Positions 1-6,289 of a DNA stretch of 64,000 nt are shown in pieces; the first letter of the stretch is position 1; each line of letters starts with the position of its first letter. The notes beneath the pieces are model-generated. The model was not told the origin of the DNA and ran no database searches. It saw only the letters and a program-made list of their open reading frames with translations. A program made the translations under genes and the position numbers. This DNA is from UMGS1279 sp045577495 (lineage in GTDB: Bacteria > Bacillota > Clostridia > Oscillospirales > Acutalibacteraceae), in assembly GCA_045577495.1 (NCBI GenBank), contig JAZNIK010000028.1:5231-69230 (forward strand), in the 5' to 3' direction.

Positions 1-48
1 CGAATAGACATAATCGATATTAAGAGAACCAAGACTATAAATTTTCAT
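1..48 (-). CDS. PfkB/ribokinase-family sugar kinase, N-terminal fragment
   Basis: Only the first 16 codons are inside the window; the gene runs off the left edge. They read MKIYSLGSLNIDYVYS, which matches the beta-strand and 'G..N.D' start typical of PfkB-family carbohydrate kinases. In that family the Asn/Asp pair helps bind the sugar. The ATG at 48 is preceded by AAGGTG with about 6 bases of spacing. A terminator hairpin separates it from the small membrane gene upstream, so it probably has its own transcription start or depends on read-through. The family call rests on a short fragment and the substrate cannot be told. Confidence 0.55.
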   Translation of the reverse strand, partial: MKIYSLGSLNIDYVYS

Positions 49-63
49 AAAAATCACCTTTAA

Positions 64-103
64 TAAAAAAGTAGCAAGTTTTGTTTAGTAAAAAATTGCT
101 ACT
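64..103 (-). terminator. Rho-independent terminator after the small membrane gene
   Basis: Perfect 8-bp stem (70-77 with 96-103) around an 18-base A/T-rich loop. On the minus strand it is followed by a T-run (complement of 65-70). It ends the transcript of the gene at 113-349. Confidence 0.7.
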
Positions 104-112
104 TTTAAAATG

Positions 113-349
113 TTAATTCAATTCATCGTCTTTAGGAATAGTATCAATATCCTCTAACAAAGTTTGGTCGGTTTCGTCAACATCTTCATCAGTTACTGTA
201 ACAACTGTAGTAACAATTTTATTGTTTTTACGATTTAATAAAATAGTCCAGATTAAGCATCCGATAACAATAACCGAGCAAACAACTATTAAAACAATGA
301 TAATAGGGGATAAACCAACATCACCCGTCATGGGATTAGAAGTTAACAT
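113..349 (-). CDS. Small single-span membrane protein with an N-terminal NPMTG motif
   Basis: 78 residues. Residues 5-9 read NPMTG, then D, then a hydrophobic span (about residues 13-38), a basic patch RKNNK, and an acidic tail rich in D/E and T. NPxTG + hydrophobic span + basic patch is the order of a sortase sorting signal, but here it sits at the start of the protein instead of the end, followed by about 35 acidic residues. With positive charges after the span the tail should be cytoplasmic and the N-terminus outside. The ATG at 349 has TAGGAG 8 bases upstream and a very good sigma-A promoter (394-422). I do not recognise a named family. The gene stands alone between a promoter and a terminator. 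Confidence 0.7.
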   Translation of the reverse strand: MLTSNPMTGDVGLSPIIIVLIVVCSVIVIGCLIWTILLNRKNNKIVTTVVTVTDEDVDETDQTLLEDIDTIPKDDELN

Positions 350-393
350 AAAAAATACTCCTATTCATAATAAATACATTCATATTTTAAAGT

Positions 394-422
394 ATTATAG
401 CATATTTTATTTATTTAGTCAA
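394..422 (-). promoter_or_regulatory. Sigma-A promoter of the small membrane gene
   Basis: On the minus strand TTGACT (422-417), exactly 17 bases, then TATAAT (399-394). It lies about 45 bases upstream of the ATG at 349. Confidence 0.75.
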
Positions 423-572
423 TTTTATTTTGTAGTTTAAAAAATGCACAGATAAAGGAATGAATTTGTACGAAAACTTTATCGCAAGATAGTTTATTTT
501 GTCGATAAATATTGTATTTTTTGTAGGAACCTCTAAATATCAAACAATTTACAAATTTTACCATTTTAACTA

Positions 573-601
573 TTGCATTATTTTGGTATATATGGTAAAA
601 T
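573..601 (+). promoter_or_regulatory. Sigma-A-type promoter of spo0A
   Basis: TTGCAT (573-578), 17 bases, TAAAAT (596-601). The AAGGAG ribosome site at 617-622 and the ATG at 632 follow closely, so the leader is very short. Confidence 0.65.
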
Positions 602-608
602 ATACCAA
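583..608. repeat. Inverted repeat overlapping the spo0A -10 region
   Basis: TTGGTATA (583-590) and TATACCAA (601-608) are perfect inverted copies 10 bases apart. They straddle the -10 box and the expected start point. This is where a repressor operator would sit; no regulator can be named from the sequence. Confidence 0.5.
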
Positions 609-631
609 GAAAATGCAAGGAGAAAAATAAA

Positions 632-1408
632 ATGGATAAAAAATTAAAAATTGTTATTGCAGATGATTCAACTGAATTTGGTGTAAATTGCGCTAATATG
701 TTGAAAACCTATGGTATGGAGGTAGCACTGTGTGAGAAGGACGGGCAAAAGCTTTTGCATCGAATCAAAATTTTAAAGCCTGATGTAGCTATTGCAGATG
801 TGTTTATGCCCAATCTTGATATTTTAAGTCTTTTAAATGAAGTAAATGAACTTCCCAAAAATGAAAGACCGATGGTTTTAGCTATGTCATCGTTTGATAA
901 CCCAAGGCTTGAAAAAGAAACTCTTAACGCCGGCGCCGCCTATTATTTTATGAAACCCTTTGATATAAATATGATGGCGGAACGTATTATTCAACTTTCG
1001 GGTTGGAAAAACGAGAAACCTGTTTTGGTGGGTAAGGAAAATGCGATATCGGATGTTGATTTGGAAATGATGATAACCGAAATTATACATCAAATCGGGG
1101 TTCCCGCACATATTAAGGGCTACCATTATTTAAGAGAAGCAATCGTATTATCAATTAAGGATAGCGAAATTATAAATTCTGTTACAAAGCTTTTATATCC
1201 AACCGTTGCAAAGCGTTTTTCTACTACTTCATCAAGGGTTGAAAGAGCTATAAGACACGCAATTGAGGTTGCATGGGATAGAGGAGATGTGAATGTTTTA
1301 AATTCATATTTCGGCTATACCATACACGTTGGCAGGGGAAAACCAACTAATAGTGAATTTATTGCAATGATTGCCGATAAACTACGTTTGCGTTTAAAAA
1401 TTGGTTAA
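632..1408 (+). CDS. spo0A: Sporulation master response regulator Spo0A
   Basis: 258 residues, the usual Spo0A length. An N-terminal receiver domain (about 1-125) has the acidic pair D11-D12, the phosphoacceptor D56 in the segment VAIADVFMPN, and the conserved K in YFMKPF. A C-terminal Spo0A DNA-binding domain (about 145-258) shows the family segments IGVPAHIKGYHYLREAI, SRVERAIRHAIEVAWDRG and FGYTIHVGRGKPTNSEFIA. Once phosphorylated it binds 0A boxes and commits the cell to sporulation, so the organism is probably spore-forming. AAGGAG lies 9 bases before the ATG. It is monocistronic and convergent with the histidine phosphatase. An imperfect 0A-like heptamer lies at 500-506. Confidence 0.97.
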   Translation: MDKKLKIVIADDSTEFGVNCANMLKTYGMEVALCEKDGQKLLHRIKILKPDVAIADVFMPNLDILSLLNEVNELPKNERPMVLAMSSFDNPRLEKETLNAGAAYYFMKPFDINMMAERIIQLSGWKNEKPVLVGKENAISDVDLEMMITEIIHQIGVPAHIKGYHYLREAIVLSIKDSEIINSVTKLLYPTVAKRFSTTSSRVERAIRHAIEVAWDRGDVNVLNSYFGYTIHVGRGKPTNSEFIAMIADKLRLRLKIG

Positions 1409-1444
1409 AAAAACAGGTCATTTCATTGATTGAAATGACCTGTT
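1407..1444 (-). terminator. Terminator shared by spo0A and the histidine phosphatase gene
   Basis: Perfect 14-bp stem (1412-1425 with 1431-1444) and a 5-base loop. The 7-T run is on the minus strand (complement of 1407-1413), so it best ends the minus-strand operon. It may also block read-through from spo0A. Confidence 0.8.
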
Positions 1445-1449
1445 AAAAT

Positions 1450-2169
1450 TTATAACTTAATTGTGTTGTTATATTCAAAAGGTAGCCTGTCTGCATATAT
1501 GTGAGAGAGGTCGGATAGTGATATGCAGCGGGGAACAGTAATACCATTTTCAACATTTGCAAAATCAAGAATAGTTACGCTGGAATGAGAAATGTCAAAG
1601 CTACTCCAAAATAGATGCGGTGGTATGCCAAGCAAGTGAGAAAGCCAGGTAGTTCCAAAGCCTTGATGACAAAATACGGCAATTCTTTCGTTGTTAGGTT
1701 GTGTTATCTTATATATGCTACCATCACGCTTGTATCCGTGCCTAGCTAAAAACTCATCTGATGCATCTGTAATCCGTTTGTATCCCGCTTTAAAATCATT
1801 AGAATAGTTTTTAAAAATGTCTGCCTCATACCAATTTTCTGAGGTTAGATTAACCGTTTTATCGTTTTTAAGTTCTGTTTGATTATGGTGAAAAACCCAA
1901 CCTTGTTTTCCGCTATCATATCGTGTAACAAAAAAATCTTTTGCGGCAAGACTTTCGCTTGTCCATTCTTCTGTGATAATTGGAATACCCAAAAGTTCGC
2001 TGGTTGGCATTGCAGTTTGTTGTGCACGAATTAGGGGAGATGCATAAATTTTATCAAGTCCGTGAAGCGCCAAACGTTTTGCAAGTGCTTTTGCCTGAAG
2101 ATGTCCTTTGGGTGTTAACGAATCGGGATTGTATATTGGGTCACCATGTCGAATAATAAAAAGTAACAT
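1450..2169 (-). CDS. Histidine phosphatase superfamily protein
   Basis: 239 residues. The N-terminal catalytic motif RHG (R7-H8-G9), the SPLIRAQQTA segment around residue 44, and a second His in FCHQGFG mark the phosphoglycerate-mutase-like histidine phosphatase fold, in which the first His is phosphorylated during catalysis. The substrate is unknown. The middle carries an insertion rich in W, Y and K compared with a minimal GpmB/CobC protein, so it is likely a clostridial subfamily. It starts 5 bases after the stop of the recombinase gene and is probably co-transcribed with it. Confidence 0.85.
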   Translation of the reverse strand: MLLFIIRHGDPIYNPDSLTPKGHLQAKALAKRLALHGLDKIYASPLIRAQQTAMPTSELLGIPIITEEWTSESLAAKDFFVTRYDSGKQGWVFHHNQTELKNDKTVNLTSENWYEADIFKNYSNDFKAGYKRITDASDEFLARHGYKRDGSIYKITQPNNERIAVFCHQGFGTTWLSHLLGIPPHLFWSSFDISHSSVTILDFANVENGITVPRCISLSDLSHIYADRLPFEYNNTIKL

Positions 2170-2174
2170 TTATG

Positions 2175-3164
2175 TTAGTTTCCTTTCTTTTTGTTAAGAT
2201 TGGCTAGGGGATTTGCCTCAAAAGCCTCTTTAACAGTTTCGTTAGAAACGTGTGTATATATTTGCGTTGTATTAAGATTTGCGTGACCTAAAACTTCTTT
2301 AAGCGCTCTTATATCAACGTGCCCCTTTTGATACATAAGGGTGGCGGCAGTATGCCTAAGCTTGTGTGTTGATAAGCCCTTGTTACTAAGCCCCGCCTTA
2401 TCTAAAAATGTATAAACGATATGTTGAACGGTTTTGTTAGAAATTCGCCGTTTGTTACGGCTAATAAATAAAGCGTTTTTGTGTTGTAAGGGAATATTAT
2501 CTGCAGGTCTTACGCGCAAATAATCTGCTATAGAGTCAATACAGGCGTTGTTTAGATAAATAATTCTTTCCTTATTACCTTTACCTGTTACGCGAAGTTG
2601 ACCTTCGTTTGAAATATCACTGAGATTGATGCCGCATAATTCAGAAAGACGCAAACCGCAGTTTAAAAACAAGGTTAATATACAGTAGTCACGCTCTTTG
2701 TTTGCACCATCGACCGCATCTAAAAGATTTAAACTATCCTCTAATGTCAGGTGCTTTGGTAAAGAACGCGTAGTTTTTGGTGCCTCTAAAAGCTCTGCGG
2801 GATTGTTTTCTAGTTGGCGGGTATTAGAGGCTAGATATTTAAAATAAATTTTAAGCACCGAGCATTTTCTGGCTCTTGTGTTGGCTGAGTTACTAAGTTC
2901 ATTTTTGCAAAACACCAAAAATGCATACAAATCTTGCAAGGTAACGGTCTTTAGTAAATCAATATCTACAGAAGAAATATTGATTTCTTTAAATTCTTTT
3001 GCATCGTTTGCCAAACCGCGTATCATCAGTAAATATCTAAAAAAGGTTCTAAGATCGCTATAATACTCATTTACAGAGTTTGAAGATTTGTTTTTTATAG
3101 TTTCGCTGTATATCAAAAAATCTTTCACAACGGCAGGCGCAGAAAGTAAAATTTCGTGCTTCAC
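2175..3164 (-). CDS. Tyrosine recombinase, XerC/XerD-like
   Basis: 329 residues: an N-terminal SAM-like core-binding domain (about 10-115) and a C-terminal catalytic domain. The full catalytic set is visible: R172 (CGLRLSEL), K195, H267 and R270 (HKLRH), H294 (GHANLNTTQ) and the nucleophile Y303 (IYTHV). It cuts and rejoins DNA through a 3'-phosphotyrosine. Length and motif spacing fit XerC/XerD chromosome-dimer resolvases, though a small integrase is possible. The start is GTG at 3164 with AAAGGAGT upstream. No phage genes or attachment-site duplications are seen nearby, which favours a housekeeping Xer role. Confidence 0.88.
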   Translation of the reverse strand: MKHEILLSAPAVVKDFLIYSETIKNKSSNSVNEYYSDLRTFFRYLLMIRGLANDAKEFKEINISSVDIDLLKTVTLQDLYAFLVFCKNELSNSANTRARKCSVLKIYFKYLASNTRQLENNPAELLEAPKTTRSLPKHLTLEDSLNLLDAVDGANKERDYCILTLFLNCGLRLSELCGINLSDISNEGQLRVTGKGNKERIIYLNNACIDSIADYLRVRPADNIPLQHKNALFISRNKRRISNKTVQHIVYTFLDKAGLSNKGLSTHKLRHTAATLMYQKGHVDIRALKEVLGHANLNTTQIYTHVSNETVKEAFEANPLANLNKKKGN

Positions 3165-3265
3165 AAAACCACTCCTTTATGCCAATTATATTATAAAAAA
3201 TTATTAACTTCAAGTTGTTTTGCTTTAAAGTGTTAAATTTTTTTCAAAAAAGTTAAATTTTGCTA

Positions 3266-3294
3266 TTGACAATGTGGGTGAGGTGTGTTATACT
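3266..3294 (+). promoter_or_regulatory. Sigma-A promoter of the ABC importer operon
   Basis: TTGACA (3266-3271), 17 bases, TATACT (3289-3294). The first gene begins at 3361, leaving a leader of about 60 bases. Confidence 0.8.
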
Positions 3295-3336
3295 CGCTTT
3301 ATCACATAAAAGCGTTAAAGCGATACAGTGCTTTAA
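3295..3336 (+). promoter_or_regulatory. Overlapping inverted repeats in the importer leader
   Basis: CGCTTT (3295-3300) can pair with AAAGCG at 3309-3314 or at 3317-3322. TTAAAGC (3315-3321) can also pair with GCTTTAA (3330-3336). The four half-sites start directly after the -10 box. They could be an operator with several half-sites or mutually exclusive short hairpins in the leader. No T-box or known riboswitch core is present. Confidence 0.4.
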
Positions 3337-3360
3337 TAATTTAGAAAAGAGGACATAATT

Positions 3361-4332
3361 ATGAAAAAAATCTTAACAATTATGCTTGCTGTATGTATGA
3401 TATTTGTATGTACTGCTTGCGGCGGTGGAGAAAACGCCAAAAATGATGATACTTTAAAAATTGGTATTGTTCAGCTTGTTGAGCACGTTGCGCTTGATGC
3501 AGCAACCGAGGGCTTCAAACAGGCAATTATCGATGAACTTGGTGAAGACGCTGTTGAATTTGACTTCCAAAATGGTCAGAACGACCCCAACACCTGTTCT
3601 ACCATTGCTAATCAGTTTGTATCAAACAAGGTTGATTTGATTATGGCAAACGCAACACCTGCACTTCAGGCAGCAGCTGCTGCAACCGGCGACATTCCGA
3701 TTCTTGGTACTTCTGTAACCGAATATGGTGTTGCTCTTGAAATCGAAGATTTTAGCGGTACTGTTGGTGGAAACATTTCCGGTACATCCGACCTTGCTCC
3801 ACTTGATAAGCAAGCCGAAATGATTACAGATTGGTGTCCCAATGCTAAAACAGTTGGACTTATTTATTGCTCTAAGGAAGCTAATAGCCAGTATCAAGTA
3901 GATTTTGTTAAGAAGGAACTTGAAAAGAAAGGCCTTACTGCTACACTTTATCCCTTCGCCGATTCTAATGATTTAGCTCAAATCTGCACAACTGCTGCTG
4001 ATAAGTGCGACGTTATCTATGTTCCTACCGACAATACCGTTGCAGAAAACACTGGTATTATTGATAACATCTGCGGACCCAAGAAAGTTCCCGTAATCGC
4101 TGGCGAAGAAGGTATCTGTGCTGTTTGTGGTATTTCTACACTTTCTATCAGCTACTATGACCTTGGTTATACCACAGGTAAGATGGCTGTTAAGATTCTT
4201 AAAGATGGAGCAGATATTTCTACAATGCCCATCGAATACGCAGAAAAGCAGACTCCTAAATATAATAAGCAGATATGCGAAAATTTGGGAATCACACCTC
4301 TTGAAGGTTACACCGCTATCGAAGCAAACTAA
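3361..4332 (+). CDS. ABC transporter substrate-binding lipoprotein (TrpX/PF04392 type)
   Basis: 323 residues. A lipoprotein signal peptide ends at VCTAC, giving C20 as the lipid-modified Cys. The mature part has the periplasmic-binding fold of the ABC_sub_bind family, with IGIVQLVEHVALD near the start and LYCSKEANS-type and YVPTDNTVAEN segments. It would hand its ligand to the permease and ATPase that follow. Homologues are annotated as tryptophan/tyrosine importers (TrpXYZ), so an aromatic amino acid is a reasonable but unproven guess. A stable hairpin directly after the stop probably protects this cistron and raises its expression over the next two genes. Confidence 0.88.
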   Translation: MKKILTIMLAVCMIFVCTACGGGENAKNDDTLKIGIVQLVEHVALDAATEGFKQAIIDELGEDAVEFDFQNGQNDPNTCSTIANQFVSNKVDLIMANATPALQAAAAATGDIPILGTSVTEYGVALEIEDFSGTVGGNISGTSDLAPLDKQAEMITDWCPNAKTVGLIYCSKEANSQYQVDFVKKELEKKGLTATLYPFADSNDLAQICTTAADKCDVIYVPTDNTVAENTGIIDNICGPKKVPVIAGEEGICAVCGISTLSISYYDLGYTTGKMAVKILKDGADISTMPIEYAEKQTPKYNKQICENLGITPLEGYTAIEAN

Positions 4333-4344
4333 TTTATAACACTC

Positions 4345-4372
4345 AGCCGGAGAGTATAACATCTCTCCGGCT
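4345..4372 (+). other. Intercistronic hairpin after the binding-protein gene
   Basis: Perfect 10-bp GC-rich stem (4345-4354 with 4363-4372), 8-base loop and no T-run. This suits a processing or stabilising hairpin, or a partial terminator, that sets a high binding-protein to permease ratio. Confidence 0.65.
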
Positions 4373-4412
4373 ATCTCCCTATTATATTATTATCTAAACA
4401 AAGGTGAACTAA

Positions 4413-5348
4413 ATGGAAATCTTCACTCAACTTATGGGCGCTTTGCCCGGCTCCATTTCACAAGGCTTGATTTGGGGCATTATGGCAATCGGCGTTTATA
4501 TTACTTATCGTATTCTTGATGTAGCCGACCTTACGGTAGACGGCTCTTTCGCTACAGGCGGCGCCGTTGCTGTTGTACTAATTTTAAATGGTTGCAATTT
4601 GTGGCTTGCAATGATAGCTGCATTTGTTGCGGGTCTTTTGGCAGGTGCTATTACGGGACTTTTGCATACACTCATGGGAATCCCCGTTATTCTTGCCGGT
4701 ATTTTAACACAACTTTCCCTTTATTCCATTAACCTTAAAATTATGGGTAAAGCAAACCAATCGGTCAATGTTAATCAAACCGATGTGCTTGTATCACTCC
4801 GTTGGGTAAAAGAATTTGCTTTTCACAATCCGCTTATCACCGTAGGCGTTGTGATAGTTGTTCTTATCATCCTTCTTTATTGGTTCTTTGGAACCGAAAT
4901 GGGCTGCGCTATCCGTGCTACAGGTAGCAACCTAAATATGAGCCGAGCACAAGGCATAAACACCGGTTTTAATAAAGTTCTTGGTATTATGCTTTCTAAC
5001 GGTCTTGTTGCATTCTCGGGTGCCTTTCTTGCTCAGTATCAAGGCTTTGCCGATGTTAAAATGGGTCAAGGCGCTATCGTTATTGGTCTTGCTGCGGTCA
5101 TCATTGGTGAGGCATTATTCAGTAAGATTTTCAAGAACTTTGCACTTAAGCTTTTATCGGTTGCCTTTGGTTCAATTATTTATTATATTGTTATCCAAGC
5201 GGTTATTACGTTGGGGCTTGATGCTAACCTACTCAAGTTGCTTTCGGCGGCAATTGTTGCTATATTCCTTGCTGTTCCATATTGGAAAAGTCACTTTGCC
5301 GAAAAGCATATTAAAAAATCTAAAATAGGGGGTAAGGCAAATGCTTGA
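4413..5348 (+). CDS. ABC transporter permease (BPD_transp_2 / TrpY type)
   Basis: 311 residues and strongly hydrophobic, with eight or nine predicted membrane spans. The cytoplasmic loop FGTEMGCAIRATGSNLNMSRAQGIN is the EAA-like coupling region typical of branched-chain amino acid/sugar-type permeases. It forms the membrane channel of the importer with its neighbours. Its end overlaps the ATPase start by 8 bases, so the two are translationally coupled. It lacks the second half found in fused permeases and probably works as a homodimer. Confidence 0.88.
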   Translation: MEIFTQLMGALPGSISQGLIWGIMAIGVYITYRILDVADLTVDGSFATGGAVAVVLILNGCNLWLAMIAAFVAGLLAGAITGLLHTLMGIPVILAGILTQLSLYSINLKIMGKANQSVNVNQTDVLVSLRWVKEFAFHNPLITVGVVIVVLIILLYWFFGTEMGCAIRATGSNLNMSRAQGINTGFNKVLGIMLSNGLVAFSGAFLAQYQGFADVKMGQGAIVIGLAAVIIGEALFSKIFKNFALKLLSVAFGSIIYYIVIQAVITLGLDANLLKLLSAAIVAIFLAVPYWKSHFAEKHIKKSKIGGKANA

Positions 5349-6138
5349 TATTATAAACGTTGAGAAAACCTTTAACCCCGGAACTATCAATGAGAAAAAG
5401 GCTCTGAATGGTATCAATCTTCATCTCAATGAGGGAGATTTTGTAACCGTTATAGGTGGTAACGGTGCCGGTAAGTCCACAATGCTCAATATGATTGCCG
5501 GTGTTTATCCTGTAGATTGTGGTAGCATTATTATTGATGGTATCGATGTTACCGATTTGCCTGAGTACAAACGTGCTAAGTATTTCGGTCGTGTGTTCCA
5601 AGACCCAATGACAGGTACGGCTGCAGATATGCAGATTGAAGAAAACTTAGCTCTTGCCGCTCGTCGAGGAAAGAGAAGAACCTTACTTCCTGGTATTACT
5701 GCCAAGGAAAGAGCTGAATATAAAGAGTTGCTTAAAATTCTTGATTTAGGTCTTGAGGAAAGATTGACAGCAAAGGTAGGATTGCTTTCGGGTGGTCAGC
5801 GTCAGGCGCTTACACTTCTTATGGCAACTCTTAAAAAACCTAAGTTGCTGCTTCTTGATGAGCACACTGCTGCTCTTGACCCCAAAACTGCAAGGAAGGT
5901 TCTTGATATCACTGAAGAAATCGTTGCTAAAGAAAATCTTATTACTGTTATGATTACTCACAATATGTCAGATGCCATTAGAATTGGTAACCGCCTTATT
6001 ATGATGAATGAAGGCAAAATCATTTATGAGGTTTCGGGTGAGGAGAAGAAAAATCTTCAGGTTTCAGACTTGCTTAAAAAGTTTTCTGATGCAAGTGAAG
6101 GCGAGTTTGCAAACGATAGAATGTTGCTTTCGCAGTAA
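5341..6138 (+). CDS. ABC transporter ATP-binding protein (TrpZ type)
   Basis: 265 residues with all ABC ATPase motifs: Walker A GGNGAGKST (39-47), Q-loop VFQDP around 86, signature LSGGQ (149-153), Walker B LLLLDE (169-174), and the switch His in MITHN (H207). It hydrolyses ATP to drive the permease. It is the last gene of the operon and is followed by a strong terminator. Confidence 0.93.
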   Translation: MLDIINVEKTFNPGTINEKKALNGINLHLNEGDFVTVIGGNGAGKSTMLNMIAGVYPVDCGSIIIDGIDVTDLPEYKRAKYFGRVFQDPMTGTAADMQIEENLALAARRGKRRTLLPGITAKERAEYKELLKILDLGLEERLTAKVGLLSGGQRQALTLLMATLKKPKLLLLDEHTAALDPKTARKVLDITEEIVAKENLITVMITHNMSDAIRIGNRLIMMNEGKIIYEVSGEEKKNLQVSDLLKKFSDASEGEFANDRMLLSQ

Positions 6139-6150
6139 AATAGTTTTTTA

Positions 6151-6180
6151 AAACCGTTCACTTTTTAGTGGACGGTTTTT
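6151..6180 (+). terminator. Terminator of the ABC importer operon
   Basis: 12-bp stem with one G-T pair (6151-6162 with 6167-6178), 4-T loop, then a T-run to 6180. Confidence 0.85.
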
Positions 6181-6289
6181 ACTTTAAAAATGTCAAGTTA
6201 ATTTCAATATTTTCCTTTACTTTTTATGAGAATTGAGGTAAAATAATTATGTATAATGTGTTATTATGTCTAATTCTTTGGAGGGTAAA

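Noticed and set aside
415..618. 67-codon minus-strand frame upstream of spo0A
   Set aside because: A/T-rich chance frame covering the spo0A promoter; no ribosome site and no protein-like composition.
2175..3164. Integrase of a mobile element
   Set aside because: No other mobile-element genes, no direct repeats and no tRNA next to it; motif spacing fits Xer recombinases better.
3181..3360. T-box or other riboswitch upstream of the TrpXYZ-like operon
   Set aside because: The leader after the promoter is only about 60 bases and lacks the T-box core.
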